Origin: Rhizobium leguminosarum
GTDB lineage: Bacteria > Pseudomonadota > Alphaproteobacteria > Rhizobiales > Rhizobiaceae
Assembly: GCF_002953715.1 (NCBI RefSeq)
Contig: NZ_CP025012.1
Location: 682,001-746,000 of the forward strand
Direction of reading: 5' to 3'
Length of the DNA stretch: 64,000 nucleotides
Made by a program: the position numbers and the translations under genes. Below the pieces are notes generated by a model, which made no database searches, was not told the DNA's origin, and saw only the letters and a program-made list of their open reading frames with translations. Shown here in pieces: positions 26,521-34,004 of the stretch (position 1 is the stretch's first letter; the number at the start of each line of letters is the position of its first letter).

Positions 26521-27168
26521 ATGGTGCTCGGCAAGGTCTCGCGTCTCATCGTCTCCGCATCTTTTCTTGCCCTGCTTACCGGTTGCAACTCGCTCGGCAT
26601 AGGCGGTGACAGCAAGTCGTCGGCGCCGCCGGCCCAGCCGAACGGCACCGCCCAGATCATGCCGCTGGCGCCCGCCAACCCCTCCTCGAACAATCCCTCG
26701 ATCGGCACCGGCACGACGGCGCAGGGCACGGTCGCCCCCGTCGTCCAGGGCGCCTGCCCGCAGATCTTCATGCGTGACCAGGACGCGATCTTCCGCACTT
26801 ATGCCAAGGGCAAGAAGGATGATCCGCAGCAGATCGTCTACCAGGCCTCCTTCGGCGATTACACCCGCCAGTGCACGCTGAGCGACACGAACCTGACGAT
26901 GACGGTCGTCGCCCAGCTGCGCCTGATCACCGGCCCGGCCGGCGCGCCAGGCCCGCTGACGCTGCCGATCCGCATCTCCGTCGTCGACGGCGAGACCGTG
27001 CTCTATTCCGAAGTCACCAAGTTCCCGACCGAAATCCCGGCGGGTGCGCCGGGCACGCAGGTCATCTTCCGCAAGGACGGCATCAAGATGCCGGTCGGCT
27101 CCGGCGCCCTGGTGCGCGTCAATATCGGCTTCGACACCCAGCCGGCAAAGACCAAGAAGAGCAGCTAA
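26521..27168 (+). CDS. Putative lipoprotein
   Basis: 215 residues from the ATG at 26521. A type II signal peptide ends LALLTGC, the lipobox, placing the lipid on that cysteine. A Ser/Pro/Asn-rich linker follows, then a globular domain with ACPQIFMRDQDAIFRTY and a C-terminal beta-rich part ending DGIKMPVGSGALVRVNIGFDTQPAK. It is a rhizobial conserved-type hypothetical with no known function. It is divergent from thrC. Confidence 0.75.
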   Translation: MVLGKVSRLIVSASFLALLTGCNSLGIGGDSKSSAPPAQPNGTAQIMPLAPANPSSNNPSIGTGTTAQGTVAPVVQGACPQIFMRDQDAIFRTYAKGKKDDPQQIVYQASFGDYTRQCTLSDTNLTMTVVAQLRLITGPAGAPGPLTLPIRISVVDGETVLYSEVTKFPTEIPAGAPGTQVIFRKDGIKMPVGSGALVRVNIGFDTQPAKTKKSS

Positions 27169-27213
27169 CACGGATACCGTTGGGATGATGCCGAAGGCGA
27201 CGTGCGAGGCCGC

Positions 27214-27798
27214 TTAGTGAATGATTGGCGCCTCGGCCGAACAGTGAAATCGCGCTTGCGCGGCAGCGATAATAATCTGCAAATCTTCAGTGAATTCGTC
27301 AAATTCAATAGCAAATGGGTCTGCCAGGATTTGCCTGAGGCCTAAAATCTCGATCAGGCTAAATCGAGCAGATAAGCGATCCTGATCGTTCTCAGTCATC
27401 ATGATTTCCAGCAACTTGCAACCGATCGCATTATCATGGAGTTTTTCGAGATACACATCGGCAAGATGTATCGCCGTCATTCGGCTATTTTGCCATCCAA
27501 TATCCTCGTCGGACATGATCAGGGCGCGCAACAGATCTTTGTAGGCATCGATAAGGCCCATATATCGGCATAATATTTTGAGCGCCAATTCTCCGTAGAC
27601 ATCACGTTCCTCGCCAAAGAGATATGGTTCGACCAACCGTGCATCAGTCGGCTCACCGCATAGCCCGACGACATACAGTGCGGCGCTAATATTTCCCTTC
27701 GCAGCAGAAAGGATTTCTCTGGCGTATTCGATCTCACGGGTAGTCACTTCTCCCGGCTTTACTCCCTGCGCGCGGTTGCGGATGTCAGCAATATCCAT
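27214..27798 (-). CDS. HEAT-like helical hypothetical protein
   Basis: 194 residues, helical throughout, with repeated ~35-residue units (AREILSAAKGNISAALYVVGLCGEPTDARLVEPYLFG; DVYGELALKILCRYMGLIDAYKDLLRALIM) that suggest HEAT-type repeats. Base composition is lower in GC than the flanking housekeeping genes. Together with the pentapeptide repeat gene next to it, it may be acquired DNA or part of an immunity-type pair. No function can be assigned. Confidence 0.55.
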   Translation of the reverse strand: MDIADIRNRAQGVKPGEVTTREIEYAREILSAAKGNISAALYVVGLCGEPTDARLVEPYLFGEERDVYGELALKILCRYMGLIDAYKDLLRALIMSDEDIGWQNSRMTAIHLADVYLEKLHDNAIGCKLLEIMMTENDQDRLSARFSLIEILGLRQILADPFAIEFDEFTEDLQIIIAAAQARFHCSAEAPIIH

Positions 27799-27904
27799 AA
27801 ACCTCTCCGCTATTGATTTGGTTACGGCTCTTTCGAGCGCCGTCCCGAGAAGTTCGCTTGATTCAGGTCATGAACTCATGAACCACTCGACGGATTCCGT
27901 ACAA

Positions 27905-28267
27905 TCAGCGCGGCGGTAATTCGCCCCTGCCGAAAACATATCCGAAAGCGCTGGCCTCTTCGAAAGTGGTGCCTGTTAAATCCGCACTATCGAAGATGGC
28001 AGCATCGATTGCCGATCCGAAAAATGTTGCCGATGCTAGATTCGCTCGCGAGAAGTCGGACGCTTTGACGTTGCAATGGGAGAAGTCTGCGCACTCCAGG
28101 TTGGCCTCCCTAAAGCTTGCAAAAAAGTGATTTCCAGAAAAAACGGCGCCACGAAGATCAGAATGGCTGAAATCGTAAGTGCCGTCGTCACGGTCCAAGT
28201 CCCGAAAAATGCGTTCTCCAGTCGCATAACGCGCAAGGATTTTTTCCGATTTGATGTCGCGGTTCAT
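27905..28267 (-). CDS. Pentapeptide repeat protein
   Basis: 120 residues with a run of about 15 pentapeptide units of the A(D/N)LxX kind (DLRGA, VFSGN, HFFAS, FREAN, LECAD, FSHCN, VKASD, FSRAN, LASAT and so on) from about residue 37. Such repeats fold into a right-handed quadrilateral beta-helix, seen in DNA-gyrase-protecting proteins and others. No signal peptide is present. It is short compared with Qnr-type proteins. It sits 106 bp upstream of the HEAT-like gene, same strand. Confidence 0.75.
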   Translation of the reverse strand: MNRDIKSEKILARYATGERIFRDLDRDDGTYDFSHSDLRGAVFSGNHFFASFREANLECADFSHCNVKASDFSRANLASATFFGSAIDAAIFDSADLTGTTFEEASAFGYVFGRGELPPR

Positions 28268-28444
28268 ATCAACAAGTAAAACAGTAAATGTCCTTCGCAG
28301 GTCAACAGGTCAGAACATTCAGACACAGTACGAGACCTGGTTGCCTTCAATCGATATGATCTGGCTGACTTTGAATGGCACCTTCTGGTTTTTAGGAAAT
28401 GCTCTCTGCATAGCCCGCGACCGCGGCCTCAAAACCTAAAGCGT

Positions 28445-29134
28445 TCAGAGAACATTGTCCCAGGCCGCCAGTGCGGCGACGACGCCTGGCAGGTCGCTCA
28501 TGCGGGAGATCGCCGTTTCGGCGCCGGCATCCGTCAGCTTGTCGGCATGGGCGGGATAGGTGTGCGAGGCGCCGGTAAAGCCGATGACGCGCATGCCGGC
28601 GGCGCGCGCCGCATGCACGCCGTGCACGGAATCCTCGACCACGACAACCTTGTCAGGCGAAACACCCATCTGGCTTGCGCCATGCAGGAAGATGTCGGGC
28701 TTCGGCTTGGCGCGGTCGGGGCCAAGGTCCTTGGCGGAAAAGATGTTCGGCGCAAACAGCGGCTTCAGGCCCACCTTGGTCAGCATCATCTCGAGCCGCT
28801 TGGTGCTCGAATTCGAGCAGATGCAGCGCTTGATCGGCAGCCTGGAGACGGCGAATTCGACGCCCGGAATGGCCTCGACGTCCTGCGCCAGCCTGAGGTC
28901 GAGCATATGCTCCGACTTGTCCAGCAGCGAGGCCGAAAACGGGATGCTCGCCTCACGCTCGATCTGCAGCAGGATGTTGCGCCATGTCATGCCGGCGAAG
29001 CGCTCGCCCATTTCTTCGACGCCGATCGGATATCCGGCCTCTGTCAGAAGCGCGGATTCGACTTCCGCCGCGATGATTTCCGAATCGACGAGAACGCCGT
29101 CGCAATCGAAGATGATGAGGTCGAAGCCGTCCAT
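28445..29134 (-). CDS. HAD superfamily hydrolase (phosphatase, HAD-IA)
   Basis: 229 residues from the ATG at 29134; the longer frame to 29203 adds a leader. Motif I is FDCDGVLVDSE, motif II includes CSNSSTKRLEMML, motif III is the lysine in KPKPDIFLHG, and motif IV is VVEDSVHGVHAARAAGM. It belongs to the beta-phosphoglucomutase/phosphoglycolate phosphatase-like group with a C1 cap. The sugar-phosphate or glycolate substrate is not determinable here. Confidence 0.9.
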   Translation of the reverse strand: MDGFDLIIFDCDGVLVDSEIIAAEVESALLTEAGYPIGVEEMGERFAGMTWRNILLQIEREASIPFSASLLDKSEHMLDLRLAQDVEAIPGVEFAVSRLPIKRCICSNSSTKRLEMMLTKVGLKPLFAPNIFSAKDLGPDRAKPKPDIFLHGASQMGVSPDKVVVVEDSVHGVHAARAAGMRVIGFTGASHTYPAHADKLTDAGAETAISRMSDLPGVVAALAAWDNVL

Positions 29135-29321
29135 ATGTTCACGCCTTGCTGAAAGTCTGGGCCTTGTCCGGGAATGCTGCGGCTTTACACGATGCCCGGC
29201 CAAAGCTCAACCTGATCTCAAGCATGGCTGCGATGCGGCAGACGACCGGCTCCGGCATTGCTGCCGGATCGGTCGTGTCGGGTTGGCGTAGGAATGAACA
29301 ATGGCGAGCAGATACCAGCCG

Positions 29322-31154
29322 TCAGGCCGCCAGCTGCCCACCCCGGCGTCCGGCTGCAGATTGCGTCGAAGCCGTCGGCCGAAGCCTGAACCGGGAAACC
29401 AGTTCACGCAGCTTTGCCGCTTCCTGTGCAAGCTGGCCGGATGCCGCGGTGGATTGCTCCACCATCGCCGCGTTCTGCTGGGTCACCTGGTCCATGGAAT
29501 TGACGGCGGTGTTGACTTCGGCAAGGCCGGTCGACTGCTCTCTGGCCGATACGGCGATTGCATCCATGTGCTGATTGATGCGGGCAATCTGCTCGCTGAT
29601 CGCCTTCAGAACCTGGCTGGTGTCGAGAACCAGTTTGACGCCGCTATCTACTTCCACCGACGATTTCTGGATGTGGCCTTTGATTTCCTTTGCCGCCTGA
29701 GCCGATCTCTGGGCGAGCTCGCGGACTTCCTGGGCTACCACCGCAAAACCCTTGCCTGCGTCTCCGGCGCGTGCCGCTTCGACGCCGGCGTTCAGCGCCA
29801 GCAGATTGGTCTGGAAGGCGATCTCGTCGATCACGCCGATAATGCTGGAAATCTGCTGGGACGAAGCCTCGATGCGGCGCATGGCTTCTTCGGCATGCGA
29901 CACGACTTCCGAAGACTTGGCGGCATTGCGGTTTGCATCGGTCGCTTCAGTGCGTGCCTCATCGGTCCGCTTGCTCGAGTTCGAGACATTGGCGGTGATC
30001 TGATCGAGCGCTGCGGCGGTTTCTTCGAGAGAGGCTGCCTGCTGTTCGGTTCGTTTCGACAGATCGCCGGCCCCGGAGGCGATTTCCCTGGTGCCTTCGT
30101 CGATCGCGGCAATGGCGGTCGCAATCGCGCTGAGCGTCTGATCGAGCTGCCTGATCGACATGTTGAAATCATGCCGGAGGCCCTCGAAATCGGGCGCAAA
30201 CGGCTCGTCGATCTGGAACGCGAGATCGCCGGATGCAAGCCGCTTCAAGCCTGCGGCGAGCCCCGATGTCGCCGCCCGCAGCCGTTCGGCTGCATCTTCG
30301 TCGGCCTGCTTGCGCGCCGTGACCCGCTCGGCTTCGCCCTGCAATCGGGCTGCCTCGGCGTCTTGCTCGAGTTGCTTATTGGCAATCGCCGCCTGGCGGA
30401 AGATTTCGACGGCCGATGCCATCGATCCGATTTCATCGGTGCGGCCGATCCCGGTGCAGGCAATGGCCGTGTCACCGCCGGCAAGCTTTTGCATGTCATT
30501 GGAAAGCGAAAGGATCGGCTTGGTGACGGTCTTGCGGGTCAGGAAATAGAGGCCGAGCGCAAACAGCGCGGCCGCAGCCAGAAGTGCCTTCAGAACAATA
30601 TCGACCGAAGCTTTTATCTCGGCGCTATGCTTGGAAATATCGTCCGACGCCGCCGTGATCTGGTCCCCGGTCTGTTCCATGGCCGTTTCCAGCGTCGAGA
30701 ACTGCGCCATGAATTCCGGTAATGCCTTCAACGCCGCGGTGGGATCCTTGCCGGCGAGATCGACCATCGCAGTGGCGCTTTCCATATAGGCAAGGAGGGG
30801 ACGTTCGACGCCGGTAAGGATCGTTTTGGTCTTTTCGTCGGAGGCAAGCGCCTTGTTGGCGTCGATCATCTCGCGGAAAGACGCCTCGTGCTCCACCAGA
30901 TCTGCCTTCACCGCGTCAGCGGCGATGCCTGCTGCCGGGTTGGATGCCAGCATCGACGCGAGCACGTCCGCGCGCAGCGCGTCATGCATCATGTCGGCCT
31001 GCATGTGATTGCGCAGAATTTGCGCTGACTGGCTGACATCGGCGCTGTTTGCAGAAAGGATGGAGGCGGACCAGATACCGACGCCTGTGGCGCCGCCCGC
31101 CAACCCGAAAATCGCAATGCTCGCGATGATGATCTTATGCTGGATCGATGCCAT
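29322..31154 (-). CDS. Methyl-accepting chemotaxis protein
   Basis: 610 residues. TM1 is about residues 7-28, a periplasmic helical sensor follows to about 185, then TM2 about 190-210, a HAMP domain ([23 protein letters not shown]) and the signalling domain. The conserved hairpin tip [21 protein letters not shown] and [16 protein letters not shown] contact CheA and CheW. No C-terminal NWETF-type CheR tether is visible. It stands alone. The ligand is unknown. Confidence 0.95.
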   Translation of the reverse strand: MASIQHKIIIASIAIFGLAGGATGVGIWSASILSANSADVSQSAQILRNHMQADMMHDALRADVLASMLASNPAAGIAADAVKADLVEHEASFREMIDANKALASDEKTKTILTGVERPLLAYMESATAMVDLAGKDPTAALKALPEFMAQFSTLETAMEQTGDQITAASDDISKHSAEIKASVDIVLKALLAAAALFALGLYFLTRKTVTKPILSLSNDMQKLAGGDTAIACTGIGRTDEIGSMASAVEIFRQAAIANKQLEQDAEAARLQGEAERVTARKQADEDAAERLRAATSGLAAGLKRLASGDLAFQIDEPFAPDFEGLRHDFNMSIRQLDQTLSAIATAIAAIDEGTREIASGAGDLSKRTEQQAASLEETAAALDQITANVSNSSKRTDEARTEATDANRNAAKSSEVVSHAEEAMRRIEASSQQISSIIGVIDEIAFQTNLLALNAGVEAARAGDAGKGFAVVAQEVRELAQRSAQAAKEIKGHIQKSSVEVDSGVKLVLDTSQVLKAISEQIARINQHMDAIAVSAREQSTGLAEVNTAVNSMDQVTQQNAAMVEQSTAASGQLAQEAAKLRELVSRFRLRPTASTQSAAGRRGGQLAA

Positions 31155-31389
31155 GACAGGGTTCTCACGTTAATTCAGAACGTGAGAGTAGCCGAACATG
31201 CTTAATTATTTTCTCAGCACCATGTGGCTTAGCGGCGCAAAAACAACAGGTTGTGGTTGATATTTCATTCTCGACAAATGGTTGAGATCTTTGCGCGCCG
31301 AGCGGATGCGTCGGTGCCGCACCTCACGGCGCCGAAGATGCAATAGGGGTGGGGCTCGTCCATGTTTGCGATGCACGAGCCCCATCCGA

Positions 31390-31833
31390 CTATTCTTCCG
31401 GCAGGATGATCTTCCGATTGGTTGTGTTCTTCACCGGCTTTTCGCCAGGGACATGCGACATGGTGCGAGTCGTGCTTTCCAGCGTGCTGCCGTCGGTGCT
31501 GGTCTTGGTGCGGGACTTGCTGAACGTTCCCTTGTCCACCGCCTGAGCCTTGGTCTGCGCCTTAAGCTTATCGCCATTGTCGTTGATATGAGTCTTGCTT
31601 TGCGCGTTGCCGTCGGTGGTGGCGGCACTTCCGCCCGATCCGATCGAAGATGTCGTGCCACCGTCGGTTCGACAGTTGCCTGCGGTTCCGACCGAGCTGG
31701 CAGACGTTCCTCCGGCCGAAGCGCTCCCGCCTGTTTCGACCGTTCCGGCCGCATTGCACTCTTCGGCAAGAACGGCTGGGCTCGACGCGAGCAGCGCGAT
31801 CGAGGCGGCTGCGATAAGGTTGATGTGTTTCAT
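31390..31833 (-). CDS. Gly/Ser-rich small secreted protein 1
   Basis: 147 residues. I chose the ATG at 31833 because AGGAG lies six bases upstream; the ATG at 31839 abuts that site. A signal peptide (cut near VLAEE) leads to ECNAAGTVETGGSASAGGTSASSVGTAGNC, low-complexity Gly/Ser/Thr, then a charged C-terminus. It is first of three tandem Gly/Ser-rich secreted genes with similar build but differing C-termini. The function is unknown. Confidence 0.65.
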   Translation of the reverse strand: MKHINLIAAASIALLASSPAVLAEECNAAGTVETGGSASAGGTSASSVGTAGNCRTDGGTTSSIGSGGSAATTDGNAQSKTHINDNGDKLKAQTKAQAVDKGTFSKSRTKTSTDGSTLESTTRTMSHVPGEKPVKNTTNRKIILPEE

Positions 31834-31842
31834 TGCCATCTC

Positions 31843-32187
31843 CTATTTCTTCGGCTTGGTGATGGAGCAGGTTCCATCCGACCGTTTCGTAATCACGGTG
31901 CCGTCAGGCCGGGTGACGCTCGCGGTCGAATAACTGTCCACGCTTCCCGATCCGGCAGATGAACCGGCTGAGGCGGACGACGAAGAGGAACCGGTCGATC
32001 CGCCGCCGGTCGTGGTCGATGAGGAAACATGTCCGTTGCCAGCCGTCACGGTGGTGGACATATCCCCCGCCTGGGACCGGACGACGGTGCATGTCGTTCC
32101 GTCATCGAGCTTGATCTCCTCGGACATTGCCTGTCCGACGATCAGGGCGAGTGAAGCCCCCAGTGCGATTGTGGAAAAGTTTGCCAT
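31843..32187 (-). CDS. Gly/Ser-rich small secreted protein 2
   Basis: 114 residues from the ATG at 32187 (GGAG upstream). The signal peptide ends near GQAMSEE. The mature part runs KLDDGTTCTVVRSQAGD, a Ser/Gly/Thr tract (TTGGGSTGSSSSSASAGSS), then SYSTASVTRPDGTVITKRSDGTCSITKPKK. The two repeats of DGTxCT/DGTCSIT around the tract suggest an internal duplication with paired cysteines. It lies between the other two Gly/Ser-rich genes, 9 bp from gene 1's start. Confidence 0.65.
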   Translation of the reverse strand: MANFSTIALGASLALIVGQAMSEEIKLDDGTTCTVVRSQAGDMSTTVTAGNGHVSSSTTTGGGSTGSSSSSASAGSSAGSGSVDSYSTASVTRPDGTVITKRSDGTCSITKPKK

Positions 32188-32239
32188 TGGTTTATCTCCG
32201 AGGGCTTGGCCGACGCCATCAAGGCGCCGGCCGACATCG

Positions 32240-32707
32240 TCAGCAGCCTTTGGTGCCGGCGGCGTCCTTCTTGACCTGTCCGGGTGCACAGCCCTTCTTG
32301 CCCTTGCTGTCGTGAGAGCTTCCCGCAGCACTGCTGCCGGTGCCGACAGTGCTGCCGGTCTTGTCTCCGTCGGCGGACGAGGCACCCGTTCCGACGCTCG
32401 AGGCGGAATTCGCATCGCCCGAACCTGCGGCAGAGCCGCCGGTACCGACCGTGCTGCTCGAGGTGCCGCCGCCGGCTGATGAGCCGCCGGTGCCGACCGT
32501 CGAGGACGAGCCGGATTTGCAATTGGTCGCGCCAGCAGGGCAGTCGCCCCCGGCAGAGCTGCCACCAGTACCGATCGTGCTGCTCGCAGTTCCGCCGCCG
32601 GCCGACGAACCGCCAGTGCCAACGGTGCTTGACGATTGTGCGAAACCGGAAACAGCCGTGCCAGCCAAAAGGGCGGCCGCCAAGGCCAGATGTGTTGCCT
32701 TCATCAT
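32240..32707 (-). CDS. Gly/Ser-rich repeat secreted protein 3
   Basis: 155 residues with GGAGG upstream of the ATG at 32707. A signal peptide ends SGFAQ. The mature protein is mostly 12-20 residue repeats around SSTVGTGGSSAGGGT (at least six copies), with a CPAGATNC pair in the middle and a GKKGCAPGQVKKDAAGTKGC tail. The repeats are fairly uniform in DNA too. Regular VGTGG repeats suggest an extended, perhaps amyloid- or matrix-like, secreted structure. No named family is recognised. Confidence 0.7.
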   Translation of the reverse strand: MMKATHLALAAALLAGTAVSGFAQSSSTVGTGGSSAGGGTASSTIGTGGSSAGGDCPAGATNCKSGSSSTVGTGGSSAGGGTSSSTVGTGGSAAGSGDANSASSVGTGASSADGDKTGSTVGTGSSAAGSSHDSKGKKGCAPGQVKKDAAGTKGC

Positions 32708-33080
32708 GGTGTATTCCTCCGTTTGTTGTTGCCTGCTTTCGCATCCGGAGCGGATGGATAGCTGGGTGACAAACTTCGGTTTCGACCCACTGTTCCTGCC
32801 TTAGGCACTCAGTCGGATGGCCTTCGGACCTTGGTCTGGCTTGGTCGCCATCGCTTACGATCGAGCGTGATGAGACGGTTTCATGTCCGCGCTCTAGGTT
32901 GGAACCAGTATTCCGAGCTTCACCGAGATCGATCAAATCCGCGTCATGCCAGACTAACCGCAGCCCGGGGACTACCTTTGGCAAACTCATGCACTAGATG
33001 GCGATCGAGGAGGACGCCACCGCCGCTCTTGGGAGGAGAACAAGCGGCATGCCTAGAGAATGGATGAAGAGGAAGACTGC
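32708..33080. other. Gap with no identified feature
   Basis: About 370 bp between divergent genes. It presumably holds promoters for both the Gly/Ser-rich cluster and the gene at 33081. I see no repeat, RNA or convincing ORF. Confidence 0.4.
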
Positions 33081-33512
33081 ATGACGATCGAGGACATCAT
33101 CGAAACCCTGGAAAAGACTGACATGCCCGACAGCCGGATCGACGCCTTCATCACCTGTGCCTTTCTGTTGAAGCAATTCCGGCCGGCCGAGCCCAACGAT
33201 TTCGACGGTCCTAACGATTATCTGCCGAGCAGTATCAAGTCAGAGCACGGCTTCCTGATGGCGCGGCCCTTCACACACGACGTCAATCACGCCATCGATC
33301 TGTGCCGGGAAGTCCGGCCGGATGCGGTTTGGCACCTTGCCCGCAGCCGCCAGACAGCGGACGAGTCGCTCTACGGCGCGCAGCTGCGCGAGATCCGGGA
33401 GGACGAAAATGTCGTCGGTGAAGCCGAGAGCAATCACGCGGCGCTGGCCCTTACGCTTGCGGCACTGCGGGCGCATGTGCGGCAGGAAGATGAAAAGAGG
33501 GCAGGTGCGTGA
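33081..33512 (+). CDS. Hypothetical protein, possible phage ABA-sandwich-like fold
   Basis: 143 residues from the ATG at 33081, with AGAGGAAG upstream. It is soluble and mixed alpha/beta. The order TIEDIIETLEK, DAFITCAFL, SIKSEHGFLMARPFTHDVNHAIDLCREVRPDAVWHLA is reminiscent of small phage-type ABA sandwich proteins, in which a residue-counting helix is followed by conserved 'Y-T-x-s-l-d-a' and tryptophan. This is a weak, memory-based hint. No neighbours of phage origin are seen. Confidence 0.55.
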   Translation: MTIEDIIETLEKTDMPDSRIDAFITCAFLLKQFRPAEPNDFDGPNDYLPSSIKSEHGFLMARPFTHDVNHAIDLCREVRPDAVWHLARSRQTADESLYGAQLREIREDENVVGEAESNHAALALTLAALRAHVRQEDEKRAGA

Positions 33513-34004
33513 GCGCTCGGGAAGCTGGGGCGGCGCGCGCGTAAGCGGCGTGAACGGGCAAGATCCGCGGGCAAGGGGACGGCTCCAAAAAGGGTTCACA
33601 TCGCAATCTCACTTTTGATCACTTGTCGCGGAATGGTTGAACGAATGGGGCGCGACATTGCATCTGCTTCGCATGCGATCTCGGGGGACATGCGCCGTTG
33701 GAATGAGATCGAGATCGTGGCGGCTGTCACAGCCAAAGGCCTATGCTCGAATTCGCGCTTCAATGTATGGCGCAATCCATCGCCGGCGGCACTTTTGACT
33801 GTCGCCTGGCGGTTTGCTTGAACTGAGCGGACGCCCAAGGACCGAACTCATCTTGCGAGCTGGGTCGATCTTTCGGGACCTTACAACTTGCCTGAAATTG
33901 GCAAGGAATGTTCAAGCTTTAGGAGCATTTAGTAGAGCCGGCAGGTTGTCATCCTTCTGCGCCTCACCTACCGTATTGTTCCGTAAACGATTCCGGGGAC
34001 GATC
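33513..34004. other. Gap with no identified feature
   Basis: About 490 bp before the autotransporter gene. Small open frames exist but have no ribosome site, domain or normal codon use that I can see. The promoter for 34005 presumably lies near its right end. Confidence 0.4.

Noticed and set aside
28268..28444. A 62-codon open frame on the plus strand (28251-28439)
   Set aside because: It starts within the pentapeptide gene's opposite strand, has no ribosome site and no similarity I know.
31390..32707. CRISPR-like repeat array
   Set aside because: The repeats here are in-frame codons of Gly/Ser-rich proteins with no spacer pattern; no Cas genes are in the window.
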